A program made the translations under genes and the position numbers. A stretch of 64,000 nt of DNA. It comes from JAAYAE01 sp963678395 (lineage in GTDB: Bacteria > Bacillota > Negativicutes > Acidaminococcales > Acidaminococcaceae). The stretch is from NCBI GenBank assembly GCA_963678395.1, contig OY782827.1, positions 124,001 through 188,000 of the forward strand. The letters are read 5' to 3'. Numbering within the stretch: position 1 is the stretch's first letter; every line of letters starts with the position of its first letter. The notes below the pieces were generated by a model. That model was not told the origin of the DNA and searched no databases. It saw only the letters and a program-made list of their open reading frames with translations. This document shows positions 16,829 to 25,462 of this stretch, piece by piece.

Positions 16829-18577
16829 TTGAAAAGCAGAGAAATAACCTGGCAGGCTGGTGGCCAGCAAGGTGAAGGGCTAGAAAGTTTGGGCGAAATA
16901 TTAGCATCTGCATTAAATCATCTGGGCTATGATTTATATGGTTTTCGGCAGTTTTCTTCACGTATAAAGAGTGGACACACAAATTATAAATTGCGCATAG
17001 CTGCAAAATCTGTAGGAACAATTCATAAGGGGTGTGACTTGTTGATTGCTTTAGATAAAGACACGTTGCAAAATGAGGCCTTGAATATGCAGGAACAAGG
17101 TATTATTTTAGCTGATAGTCCACTACTGCAAGAATACAGGGGACAGGCTAAATTTGTTGCAATTCCTTTTACGGAGATAGCCAAAAAACATGGCAGCCAA
17201 CTACAGAAAAATATTGCCGCTTTAGGATGTACTGTTGCAGTGATGGGATTGACCGAGGAAGATTTAGAGGAGACTTTGCGCAAGAAATTTATTGCTAAGG
17301 GCGAACAAGTGGCGACAGAAAATGTTGCTGTGTTAAAAGCCGGCATGGAATATATTAAGACAGAAGTACCTAGTTTGCTAGGAGCTGTGCCTTTGCCAGA
17401 ACTAAAAAATAAAGAAAAACATCTTTTTATTTTGGGCAATGAAGCTATGGGGTTTGGGGCTTTAAGCGCAGGAGCTAAGTTTATGGCAGCATACCCTATA
17501 ACTCCGGCTTCTGAGGTTATGGAATATATGGTTAAGAAGGCGCGAAAGCTGGGAGGCCAGATGTTACAGGTGGAAGATGAAATAGCTGCATGTACAATGG
17601 CCACAGGTGCTGCTTACGGTGGGGCACGCGCCTTTACTGCTACATCGGGACCGGGGCTTTCATTAATGGCTGAGACAATCGGGTTGGCGGCAATGACGGA
17701 AACACCATTAGTCATTGTTCATTCACAAAGAGGGGGACCTAGTAACGGTTTGCCTACAAAACATGAGCAATCTGATGTATTTGCCGCTTTGTATAATACG
17801 CATGGGGATACTGCCAAAATAGTATTATCGCCTAGTACTATAGAAGAGGGTTTTTATGATACTTTTGAGGCTTTTAATATAGCAGAAGAATACCAGTGTC
17901 CGGTTATAGTCTTGGCCGATTTACAACTGTCCTTAGGTAAGCAAACTATGCCGATACCGGAATATGACAAAATGGAAATAAGACGTGGTAATATAGTGGC
18001 AGCAAGTTCACTTCCTCCTATCAAGGCTCCTGAATATTTCCCTCGTTATAGCGTAGAACAAACTGACGGTATATCAGGAAGAATAATACCAGGCATGCCC
18101 AGTGGTATATGCTTAGGTACAGGGTTGGAACATGATGAAAGTGGTCGTCCAACGGAAGCTAAGGCCATGAGGATTAAGCAGACAGAAAAACGTTTACAAA
18201 AAATGAAAACTTTTCTTGCCAATTACAAGAAGGCCTTAGCCGTTGATGCTCCTTATAGCGAAGCGGATGCTTTAGTCATAGGCATGACTTCTACACGTAG
18301 TTGTATTGGTGAAACAGTGGAAATTTTGCGCCAGGAAGGCAAGAAAATTAATCACGTGCAGGTAAGGCTTTTGTCGCCATTCCCTGCAAAAGAGCTTGAG
18401 CAATACATTAGGCAGGCCCAAAAAATAATTGTAGTTGAACATAATGCTACAGCACAACTGGCAGGTTTAATTCGTATGCATATTGAACAATGTCCTCATT
18501 TGGAGAACATTCTACAATATGATGGCGATATTATGTATACTGAACAGTTGCTTGCTAGTTGTAAGGAGGTGCTGTAA
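16829..18577 (+). CDS. korA: 2-oxoacid:ferredoxin oxidoreductase, fused gamma-alpha subunit (KorA-like)
   Basis: Converts a 2-oxoacid, probably 2-oxoglutarate, and CoA to an acyl-CoA, passing electrons to ferredoxin. Residues 1-180 are the gamma domain (WQAGGQQGEGLESLGEIL, FRQFSSRIKSGHTNYKLRI); about 200-580 is the alpha domain (GNEAMGFGALSAGAKFMAAYPITPASEVMEY and TATSGPGLSLMAETIGLA in pieces). Start TTG 16829 follows GAAGGGGG. korB begins directly after the stop. Substrate cannot be fixed from sequence: 2-oxoglutarate is likeliest, a branched-chain 2-oxoacid possible. The oxygen-labile chemistry marks an anaerobe. Confidence 0.87.
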   Translation: MKSREITWQAGGQQGEGLESLGEILASALNHLGYDLYGFRQFSSRIKSGHTNYKLRIAAKSVGTIHKGCDLLIALDKDTLQNEALNMQEQGIILADSPLLQEYRGQAKFVAIPFTEIAKKHGSQLQKNIAALGCTVAVMGLTEEDLEETLRKKFIAKGEQVATENVAVLKAGMEYIKTEVPSLLGAVPLPELKNKEKHLFILGNEAMGFGALSAGAKFMAAYPITPASEVMEYMVKKARKLGGQMLQVEDEIAACTMATGAAYGGARAFTATSGPGLSLMAETIGLAAMTETPLVIVHSQRGGPSNGLPTKHEQSDVFAALYNTHGDTAKIVLSPSTIEEGFYDTFEAFNIAEEYQCPVIVLADLQLSLGKQTMPIPEYDKMEIRRGNIVAASSLPPIKAPEYFPRYSVEQTDGISGRIIPGMPSGICLGTGLEHDESGRPTEAKAMRIKQTEKRLQKMKTFLANYKKALAVDAPYSEADALVIGMTSTRSCIGETVEILRQEGKKINHVQVRLLSPFPAKELEQYIRQAQKIIVVEHNATAQLAGLIRMHIEQCPHLENILQYDGDIMYTEQLLASCKEVL

Positions 18578-19441
18578 ATGGCTGTGTTACAAGATTTTAA
18601 AAACAATGTTAAGCCTAACTGGTGTCCTGGTTGTGGTGACTATGCAGTGCAAATGGCTTTGCAAAAAGCAGTTGTTCAGTTAGGAATGGAACCACATGAA
18701 TTAGCTCTTGTTTGCGGTATAGGCTGTAGTGGAAGATTTTCTGGTTACATATATGCATATGGCATGCATACTACTCATGGACGCGCTTTGCCTTTTGCTC
18801 AGGGTCTAAAACTAGCAAACCCTAAATTGAATGTTATTGCTTGCGGCGGTGACGGAGATGGTATGGCTATTGGTCTTGGACATACTTTTCATGCCATAAG
18901 ACGCAATGTAAACATTACTTATGTCTTAATGGATAATCATGTTTATGGATTGACAAAAGGTCAAACGTCTCCTCGTAGTGACTTGGGTTTTAAGACGAAG
19001 ACAACGCCAACAGGAAACATTGAGACACCTGTTTCTACTTTAGAAATGGCCTTGGCAGCAGGAGCTACGTTCATAGGACAAGGGTTTTCACTACAGTTGC
19101 AAGAGCTAACAGATTTGTTGGTAGCGGCTGTAAAACATCCTGGGTTTTCGTTGGTTAATGTCTTTAGTCCTTGCGTAACCTTTAATAAGGTTAATACTTA
19201 TGAGTGGTTTAAGGACAAACTTGTGGATGTCAAAGATATTGCTGGTTATGATGTTGGTGATAAGGGAGCGGTATTAAACCATGTGCTTGAACATGAAGGA
19301 CTTTTGACGGGATTGCTATATGAAAATTTAACTAAGCCCAGTTATGAAAAAATAAGTGGTTTAGCGCAAAATAATCAGATGCAGTCAGTAAAAAAGTTGG
19401 AGCCTGATGTTTTTGCTGAACTTTTAGAAGATTTTTATTGA
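18578..19441 (+). CDS. korB: 2-oxoacid:ferredoxin oxidoreductase beta subunit (KorB-like)
   Basis: Thiamine-diphosphate subunit of the complex. WCPGCGDYAVQMALQKAV opens the domain, CGIGCSGRF follows, and the TPP/Mg motif GGDGDGMAIGLGH with DNHVYGLTKGQ is near residue 90-125. Length 287 is normal. The ATG lies directly after the korA stop with AAGGAGGTG upstream. No separate ferredoxin delta subunit is encoded here, the usual state for KorAB types. Confidence 0.9.
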   Translation: MAVLQDFKNNVKPNWCPGCGDYAVQMALQKAVVQLGMEPHELALVCGIGCSGRFSGYIYAYGMHTTHGRALPFAQGLKLANPKLNVIACGGDGDGMAIGLGHTFHAIRRNVNITYVLMDNHVYGLTKGQTSPRSDLGFKTKTTPTGNIETPVSTLEMALAAGATFIGQGFSLQLQELTDLLVAAVKHPGFSLVNVFSPCVTFNKVNTYEWFKDKLVDVKDIAGYDVGDKGAVLNHVLEHEGLLTGLLYENLTKPSYEKISGLAQNNQMQSVKKLEPDVFAELLEDFY

Positions 19442-19492
19442 TTAATTTATTATGAGTTTTTGCCAAATATCAATTTATTTTGAGGTGAATTT

Positions 19493-20639
19493 ATGCGTAT
19501 TATAGTGGCTCCGGATTCTTATAAGGGGAGTTTGTCGGCTATAGCAGCTGCCAATGCTATTGCTAGAGGAATACTAAAGGTATTTCCCACAGCAGATGTT
19601 TTAAAAGTGCCAATTGCCGATGGAGGCGAAGGCACAGTAGAAGCCTTGGTAACGGCAACCGGTGGCAAATTCATTTATACCGAAGTGTCCGGACCGCTTT
19701 CTGAAAAAGTACAAGCTAGGTGGGGAATATTAGGCGAGGGGAAGACAGCTGTAATTGAAATTGCGGCGGCTTCAGGTTTAACGTTAATTCCCATAGAAAA
19801 AAGAAATCCATCTCTTACTACTACATATGGCACGGGTCAGATAATTAAGGCGGCTTTAGACAAAGGACTGCGGAAGTTTATTATCGGTATTGGCGGTAGT
19901 GGAACCAATGATGGTGGAGCTGGTCTAGCGCAAGCCTTGGGGGGGGAATTTCTTGACAGTAATAATAATGAATTGCCCCTTGGTGGGGCGGCTCTGGGTA
20001 AATTGGCAACCATAAATTTGGCGGATTTGGATAAGCGCTTGCAGCAAGCAGAAATTATTGTGGCTTGTGACGTAGAGAACCCCCCTTTGTGGAGCTGGAG
20101 GTGCTACCTTAGTTTTTGGACCACAAAAAGGCGCTACGCCAGCAATGGTAGAGGAACTTGAAGCAGCGTTAGAAAATTATCAAAAAATTGCTAGACAAAC
20201 GACAGGAAAGGATGTGGCTGCAATTCCTGGAGCAGGTGCAGCAGGAGGGTTGGGCGCAGAGCTAATGTTTTTTACTGAGGCCAAGCTGCAGTCAGGCGTA
20301 GAAATTCTTTTAGAAGCAAGTGGCTTAAATAAAAAAATGGAAACCGCCGATTTAGTTGTTACAGGTGAGGGTTTTACTGATTTCCAGACTGTTTTTGGTA
20401 AGGCACCCGTAGGTATTGCTAAACTAGCTAAGAAATTTAATGTTCCTGTTGTTTGTCTGTCGGGAAGTTTAGGCCCAGGCTATCAAGACGTTTTAACTTG
20501 CGATATAGATGCTGTGATGGATATAATACCTAGGCCGATGGCAATAACAGAGTGTATGAAAAATGCAGAAGTTTTGACAGAAGAAGCCGCAACTCGCTTG
20601 GGGTTACTGCTACAAGTTGGCATAATGCTTAAGATGTAG
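19493..20639 (+). pseudogene. glxK: Glycerate kinase (GlxK/GarK type), one-base frameshift
   Basis: Would phosphorylate glycerate to 2-phosphoglycerate. The N-terminus MRIIVAPDSYKGSLSAIAAANAI and GIGGSGTNDGGAGLAQALGG are class signatures; the rest continues from 20085 in the next frame (GATLVFGPQKGA, AIPGAGAAGGLGAELMFF, VVTGEGFTDFQT). The break is in a run of six C at 20080-20085, where five would give ENPLCGAGGAT. Otherwise all parts of a roughly 380-residue protein are conserved, which suggests a very recent mutation or a sequence error. Confidence 0.87.
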
Positions 20640-20698
20640 TATCATTATAGATAAACCTTTAGTTTTAGGTTATGAATATTTTGAAAGAGGTGGACGAA

Positions 20699-21433
20699 AT
20701 GAATGAAACAATGAAGGTTTTGTTAGCGCAAAGATCTATAAGAAAATTTACTAATCAGGAAATTGAGCCTGAAAAATTGCATGAAATAATTTCTGCAGCC
20801 CAGTGGACAGCGACTTCTAGCTATTTTCAAACTTTTACAATTATTAATATTAAAGACCCAGAAAAACGAGCTGCTATTGCAAAAATAGCTGGCGGGCAGC
20901 CCTGGGTAGTGAATTGTCCAGTATTTCTTATGTTTTGTGCTGATTTGCATCGTGCGGCAAAGTATTGGAAAGATGCTGACAAGAAAGTTTTTTCTAATCA
21001 TGAAACATTTGTTGTAGCAACAGTAGATGCTGCTCTGGCAGCCCAAAAGGCCTATATCGCAGCTCAATCCCTTGGGTTAGGCGGCGTTTTTGTAGGGGGA
21101 ATAAGAAACGATATTGGGGCTTTGTGTGACCTATTAAAACTACCAAAATTAGTTTACCCTGTCTTTGGCATGTGTTTAGGTTATCCGGTGGGAGAACAGG
21201 CACAACGGCCACGGCTTCCCCTTGATGTTATATTTAAGACGGATACATATGATGAAACGAAAGATGAGGCTTTAATTAATGAATATGATCAAGAAGTTAG
21301 GGAATACTATATAAAGAGAACTTCAGGAAAAATTGACGATACTTGGGGTGAACGTTGTCTCAAAACTTTAATGGAAAAACCTAGATACGAAGTGAAAGAT
21401 GCTATAAAAGCGCAAGGCTTTACCTTATCCTAA
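20699..21433 (+). CDS. NfsA/NfrA-type nitroreductase family protein
   Basis: An FMN-dependent NAD(P)H oxidoreductase. RSIRKFTNQEIEPEKLHEIISAAQ is the FMN-site start; AAQSLGLGGVFVGGIRND and FGMCLGYPVGEQAQRPRLP near residues 120-170 are typical of the NfsA group, and a long C-terminal helix region follows. I start at ATG 20699 because GAAAGAGGTGG lies just before it; ATG 20672 is in frame but has no ribosome site. Length 244 fits. True substrate unknown. Confidence 0.87.
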   Translation: MNETMKVLLAQRSIRKFTNQEIEPEKLHEIISAAQWTATSSYFQTFTIINIKDPEKRAAIAKIAGGQPWVVNCPVFLMFCADLHRAAKYWKDADKKVFSNHETFVVATVDAALAAQKAYIAAQSLGLGGVFVGGIRNDIGALCDLLKLPKLVYPVFGMCLGYPVGEQAQRPRLPLDVIFKTDTYDETKDEALINEYDQEVREYYIKRTSGKIDDTWGERCLKTLMEKPRYEVKDAIKAQGFTLS

Positions 21434-21487
21434 GAGTCTTAAAAATTATTGCCAGTAAAAATAGGATTAAATATTAATAAAAAGTAC

Positions 21488-21540
21488 AAGACACCTTCAA
21501 ATGTTCGTTTCTACTAAAACATTTTATGGAGGTGTCTTGT
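21488..21540 (+). terminator. Large hairpin after the nitroreductase gene
   Basis: CAAGACACCT and AGGTGTCTTG pair over an inner AAATGTT/AACATTT stem. A T-rich tail is short, so termination strength is uncertain. Confidence 0.55.
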
Positions 21541-21561
21541 GTTATATAAAAAACAAAGTTA

Positions 21562-21610
21562 TTGACATATGACGGAAATAATGTATAATAAAAGAGTAAA
21601 AGACATATGT
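21562..21610 (+). promoter_or_regulatory. Promoter with repeated GACATATG operator-like sites
   Basis: TTGACA (21562-21567), 16-base spacer, TATAAT (21584-21589). GACATATGAC overlaps the -35 and GACATATGTC, a perfect 10-base palindrome, lies near the start at about 21602-21611, 38 bases downstream. The pair is well placed to be the operator of the DUF134 regulator encoded next. Confidence 0.7.
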
Positions 21611-21634
21611 CGTAAACCTTTGGAGGTGATGAAA

Positions 21635-22000
21635 ATGCCAAGACCGATGAAATGGCGAAAAGTATGTTGTTTGCCTGAAAGCAATAAGTTCGGTCCGTTA
21701 GGTGCATCTAGCGAAGAAGAAAATTTTATTAAAATGACAGTTGACGAGTATGAAACAATTCGGTTAATTGATTTAGAAAATTTAACACAAGAAGAATGTG
21801 CTGGACAAATGAATATTGCTAGGACAACTGTGCAGGGCATTTATAATGCAGCTAGGAAGAAAATTGCTCAATCTCTAGTTAAGGGGAAAGTGCTATCTAT
21901 TGAAGGTGGCGAATATAGGTTGTGTGATGGCAGAGGTAAGGGCTGCGGCCGTGGAGTTTGTCACAGGCACGGGGAAACTTCGATTAATATTCTTACTTAG
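21635..22000 (+). CDS. DUF134 family DNA-binding protein
   Basis: A 121-residue protein starting MPRPMKWRKVCCLPESNKFGPLG, the family's usual start; GGAGGTG lies six bases upstream, so I reject earlier ATGs. The centre, YETIRLIDLENLTQEECAGQMNIARTTVQGIYNAARKKIAQSL, is a sigma-70-region-4-like helix-turn-helix. The C-terminus has a cysteine cluster (CDGRGKGCGRGVCHRHG) that may bind a metal or Fe-S cluster. It heads the NifX/MinD operon and is likely its autoregulator, perhaps responding to iron-sulfur status. Confidence 0.87.
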   Translation: MPRPMKWRKVCCLPESNKFGPLGASSEEENFIKMTVDEYETIRLIDLENLTQEECAGQMNIARTTVQGIYNAARKKIAQSLVKGKVLSIEGGEYRLCDGRGKGCGRGVCHRHGETSINILT

Positions 22001-22054
22001 AATTATGCGGGGTTTTAGTAGTTATTATTTTGTTAAAAAAGAATGGAGGAAAAT

Positions 22055-22423
22055 ATGAAAATTGCGCTACCGGTAGATGAGAAAAAAATCGAAACAGGTA
22101 TATGTATCTCTTTTGGACGTGCCCCCTATTTTATGTTTTACGATACTGAAACAAAAAATAGTAGTTTTTTGCTTAACAGTGCAGCAGAAAGTCAAGGCGG
22201 AGCAGGAATTAAAGCGGCACAATTGCTGGCTGATAATAAAGCAGAGGTTTTATTAACGCCACGCTGTGGCCAAAATGCAGCAGAAGTATTACAATCAGCT
22301 AATATTAAAATGTTTAAAACTGTAGGAACTTCTGTTAGTGAAAATATTCAAGATTTTGCAGCTGGTAAGTTAGCTAAACTAAGCGAAATTCATGCGGGCT
22401 TCCATAATCACGGAGGAAGATAG
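22055..22423 (+). CDS. NifX/NifB-like (dinitrogenase iron-molybdenum cofactor family) protein
   Basis: About 122 residues with the NifX/NafY-type fold: MKIALPVDEKKIETGICISFGRAPYFMFYDTE and GAGIKAAQLLADNKAEVLLTPRCGQNAAEVL. Members hold metal-cluster precursors or, in Desulfovibrio, the orange protein Mo-Cu cluster. Start ATG 22055 follows GGAGGAAA. There are no nitrogenase genes here, so a nitrogen-fixation role is not implied. It sits one base before the first MinD-ferredoxin gene. Confidence 0.82.
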   Translation: MKIALPVDEKKIETGICISFGRAPYFMFYDTETKNSSFLLNSAAESQGGAGIKAAQLLADNKAEVLLTPRCGQNAAEVLQSANIKMFKTVGTSVSENIQDFAAGKLAKLSEIHAGFHNHGGR

Positions 22424-22424
22424 G

Positions 22425-23285
22425 ATGCATATAGCAGTATTAAGTGGCAAGGGGGGGGCAGGCAAGACGTTTGTTTCAGTAAATTTAGCAGCTGTAGCCC
22501 CAAAAGCTTTTTATATTGATTGTGACGTAGAAGAACCTAATGGTTATTTGTTTTTTAAACCTGAAAATATTATAGAAGAAAAAATAATTGTAAAGCTCCC
22601 TGTTGTAGATTCTGAACTTTGCACAGGTTGTCGTAAATGTGTTGATTTTTGTGCGTTTAATGCTTTGGCTTATATTGGTGGTAAAGTAAAGATTTTTGAC
22701 GAAATTTGTCATTCCTGCGGTGGCTGTAAGCTAGTTTGTCCGGAAAAGGCTATAGTAGAAAAGGATAGTGTTATTGGCAGTGTACAACGCGGGCAGTCAA
22801 AAAACGTAAACGTACATACAGGAATATTAAATGCTGGTGAAGCATCGGGTATTCCTATAATAAAAAATTTATTGCAGGATATAAAAACCAGGGAGCACCA
22901 ACTAAATATTGTTGATTGCCCACCAGGCAGTGCCTGTATAGTTATGGAAAGTATTAAAGATGCAGATTATTGTATTTTAGTGGCAGAACCTACTATCTTT
23001 GGACTACATAATTTAAAGATGGTTTATGAATTAGTACGACTATTTTCTAAACCCTGCGGGGTAGTTTTGAATAAATGTTCTAAGGGGAAAAATCCAACTG
23101 AAGACTTCTGTATTAAAGAAAACATTGAAATTATCTGTAAAATTCCTTTTACAAAAATGTTAGGAATAGAAAATTCTAATGCGCATATAATAGTTAGGAA
23201 AAATGCAAAATACAACGAGTTGTTTACTTCTTTATTAAATAAAGTTTGTAAGGGGGTGCAACATGAAGCAGTTACTGGTACTTAG
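22425..23285 (+). CDS. MinD/Mrp-superfamily ATPase with inserted ferredoxin domain (first copy)
   Basis: A P-loop ATPase: deviant Walker A SGKGGAGKT at residues 7-15, with a 2x[4Fe-4S] ferredoxin insert at about 60-110 (CTGCRKCVDFC, CHSCGGCKLVCPEKA) and Walker-B-like NIVDCPPGSACIVMES near residue 165. It pairs with a second copy downstream, overlapping it by 23 bases. Such pairs with NifX proteins occur in the orange-protein operons of sulfate reducers, where a role in Fe-S assembly or cell division has been suggested. Exact function is unknown. Confidence 0.85.
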   Translation: MHIAVLSGKGGAGKTFVSVNLAAVAPKAFYIDCDVEEPNGYLFFKPENIIEEKIIVKLPVVDSELCTGCRKCVDFCAFNALAYIGGKVKIFDEICHSCGGCKLVCPEKAIVEKDSVIGSVQRGQSKNVNVHTGILNAGEASGIPIIKNLLQDIKTREHQLNIVDCPPGSACIVMESIKDADYCILVAEPTIFGLHNLKMVYELVRLFSKPCGVVLNKCSKGKNPTEDFCIKENIEIICKIPFTKMLGIENSNAHIIVRKNAKYNELFTSLLNKVCKGVQHEAVTGT

Positions 23286-24120
23286 TGGTAAAGGAGGTAC
23301 GGGCAAAACAACTTTTGTTAGTGCTTTTATTAAATTAGCCGACGCTGGAGCTTATGCTGATTGTGATGTCGACGCACCCAATTTACACTTACTTATGGGT
23401 CAAGGGGCTCCTCCTGAGGAAACAGACTATTATGGTATGCCAAAAGCTTTAATAGATTCTAAGCTTTGTATAGGGTGTAATAAGTGCAGAGCTTTTTGTA
23501 AGTTCGATGCTATAGTGGCTCAAGATGGCTATAAGGTAGATGGGTTTGCCTGTGAAGGTTGTGGCGTTTGCGTAGCAGTTTGCCCAGTAGGTGCGATTAA
23601 AATGCAACCAGCAGTTGCGGGAAAGTGTAAGTTATATAGGAATTCCCAGAAGATTTTTTCTACGGCTCAATTAAAAATGGGCAGTGGTACTTCAGGAAAA
23701 CTTGTTACCGAAGTAAAAAAAGCTATGAATAAAAAAGCTCAAAGGGTAGAGTTGGCAATCTTGGATGGGTCACCTGGAATAGGGTGTCCGGTTATAGCTT
23801 CTTTAAGCGGCGTAGATTTTGTTTTAATTGTTGCAGAGCCATCTATATCGGGAATAAGCGATATGAAGAGGATAATTCAAACCGCAAAAATAATGCAGAT
23901 ATCGTTGGCTGTTACTATTAACAAATATGATACTAACCTTGAGAAAAGCGAAGAGATAGAAATCTTTTGCCATGAAGAAACGCTTCCTTTTGTTGGCACT
24001 GTCCCTTTTGATAATATGGCAGTAGAAGCCATAAATAGTGGTAATACTATAGTTGACATAGACTGTTCTTCTGGTAGAGCCGTACAGAAAGTTTATGAAA
24101 ATCTAATAAAAATATTATAA
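23263..24120 (+). CDS. MinD/Mrp-superfamily ATPase with inserted ferredoxin domain (second copy)
   Basis: Walker A SGKGGTGKTT is at residues 8-17, the ferredoxin insert follows at about 65-115 (CIGCNKCRAFCKFDA, CEGCGVCVAVCPVGA), and AILDGSPGIGCPVIAS is the switch-II region. It is a paralogue of the gene before it with moderate divergence, so the two may form a heterodimer. Start ATG 23263 lies inside the previous gene with AAGGGGGTG upstream. Confidence 0.86.
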   Translation: MKQLLVLSGKGGTGKTTFVSAFIKLADAGAYADCDVDAPNLHLLMGQGAPPEETDYYGMPKALIDSKLCIGCNKCRAFCKFDAIVAQDGYKVDGFACEGCGVCVAVCPVGAIKMQPAVAGKCKLYRNSQKIFSTAQLKMGSGTSGKLVTEVKKAMNKKAQRVELAILDGSPGIGCPVIASLSGVDFVLIVAEPSISGISDMKRIIQTAKIMQISLAVTINKYDTNLEKSEEIEIFCHEETLPFVGTVPFDNMAVEAINSGNTIVDIDCSSGRAVQKVYENLIKIL

Positions 24121-24139
24121 TAAAAATGGAGGAAAAATT

Positions 24140-24496
24140 ATGAAAATTGCAGTAGCTAGTGAAAATAATTTAGTGGCAGGTCATTTTGGACATTGTGAGG
24201 CTTTTACTATTTTTGATACAGAAGGAACCAACGTAATTAAAAAAGAAGCTGTTCCTAATCCAGGACATAAACCAGGATTTTTACCTAACTTCTTAAATGA
24301 CATGGGAGTAAAAGTTATTATTGCCGGTGGTATGCGAGGCGGTGCAGTAGATATATTTAACGAGAAGCAAATTGAAGTTATTGTAGGGGCAAGTGGTGAA
24401 ACAGATCAAGTAGTAACAGAATATTTAAAGGGAAATTTGCGGTCTACAGGTTCTGTTTGTCATGAACATCAGCATCATGCTGAATGTGGAGAATAA
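24140..24496 (+). CDS. NifX-like protein with His/Cys-rich tail
   Basis: A 118-residue second NifX-fold protein, MKIAVASENNLVAGHFGHCEAFTIFD, with GVKVIIAGGMRGGAVDIFNEKQIEVIVGASG. The tail CHEHQHHAECGE is rich in His and Cys and is likely to bind metal. Last gene of the DUF134 operon; a strong terminator follows. Start ATG 24140 has TGGAGGAAA upstream. Confidence 0.83.
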   Translation: MKIAVASENNLVAGHFGHCEAFTIFDTEGTNVIKKEAVPNPGHKPGFLPNFLNDMGVKVIIAGGMRGGAVDIFNEKQIEVIVGASGETDQVVTEYLKGNLRSTGSVCHEHQHHAECGE

Positions 24497-24512
24497 TATA
24501 AATTAAGAAGGA

Positions 24513-24541
24513 AAAAGTGCATTATTGCACTTTTTTTTTTT
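24513..24541 (+). terminator. Terminator of the DUF134/NifX/MinD operon
   Basis: AAAAAGTGCA and TGCACTTTTT pair over a TTAT loop, ending in more than ten T. Confidence 0.9.
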
Positions 24542-24599
24542 GCTTAAAATGCGAGTATAATAAAATCTATAAAATAAAAAAATATTAGGAGTTTTTAAA

Positions 24600-25112
24600 A
24601 TGCCAAAATACGAGAGATATTTTCTACCTGTGCTTTTATTTTTATCTTGTGGTTTATTGTCTATTTTGATTCCTGGCGGACCTATTGAAACAAGAAACTT
24701 TTCGCAAATATCTTTAGTGGTATTAGGAGCCTTTAATACCTTTCTAACAACATTGGGAATGTTAAGCATTCTGCTCATCTATTTTATTTTTCATGGTAGG
24801 GCTTGGGCATTTTTGCTTACAATATTATGTGGATTAGGTTATTTTTTGGTATATGCTTTAGATTTACTAAAAATTTTCCCAGTCTCCCCTGATCCGATGC
24901 CGCATACTTTATACATTATAGAGATGATTGGATTAATAGTTTCTATACCCCTAATGTTGTATGCAGGTAAGGGCTTTTACGCAGGAGGCAATAGACAGGA
25001 AAATATTAAAAAGATAGCGTATTCGAATAAGTTTATTTTAGTTGCAGTATTTTTAACGCTTGCTAGTATTGGCATTATAGTTTTTGCTACTAATGCGGCT
25101 ATGTCAAAGTAA
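24600..25112 (+). CDS. Integral membrane protein of unknown function
   Basis: 170 residues with about five hydrophobic stretches: residues 8-27, 37-62, 66-90, 104-122 and 145-165. Family not recognised. A TATAAT at 24556-24561 and AGGAGT before the ATG support expression as a single gene. It lies between the NifX terminator and a noncoding gap, so context does not help. Confidence 0.7.
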   Translation: MPKYERYFLPVLLFLSCGLLSILIPGGPIETRNFSQISLVVLGAFNTFLTTLGMLSILLIYFIFHGRAWAFLLTILCGLGYFLVYALDLLKIFPVSPDPMPHTLYIIEMIGLIVSIPLMLYAGKGFYAGGNRQENIKKIAYSNKFILVAVFLTLASIGIIVFATNAAMSK

Positions 25113-25462
25113 ATACGCTCCAGTTCATAATTAAAAGGGAACTAGCATAAATAGCTTAGAGGGCTAATTTGTGTTGGCAGTTTTTATTTGTTAGAAAAAA
25201 TTATTTTTTCAGCATTATTAGCAAAATAAAATTGCTAAAGTTGCATTTGCAATAAGTAGTTTGGAGATGAAAACAATAAAAAAGTGTACACTGAAAACGG
25301 ACGTGTATTCATGGAGGAGATGAAAGTATAGTTTTTGTAAATTTCTATACAATTTATATTAGAGAAGAATAGAAATATATAGTATAATTAAGGTGCATTT
25401 AATAGGTGGCAGAAGTGCATTTTTGCCATACGATGTATTTATAAAATTTAGGAGGAGAGAAA
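25113..25462. other. 350-base noncoding gap
   Basis: AT-rich. TATAAT at about 25382 is the best promoter candidate for the peptidase gene, without a clear -35. Inverted words around 25145-25180 are weak. No reading frame or known RNA is recognised. Confidence 0.4.

Noticed and set aside
17023..17604. Minus-strand frame of 193 codons
   Set aside because: Antisense to the korA alpha region; low-complexity Ser/Ala/Ile residues and no family resemblance.
22055..24496. Nitrogen fixation genes
   Set aside because: NifX-fold proteins alone are not evidence of nitrogenase; no nifHDK is present and the neighbours fit the orange-protein type operons.
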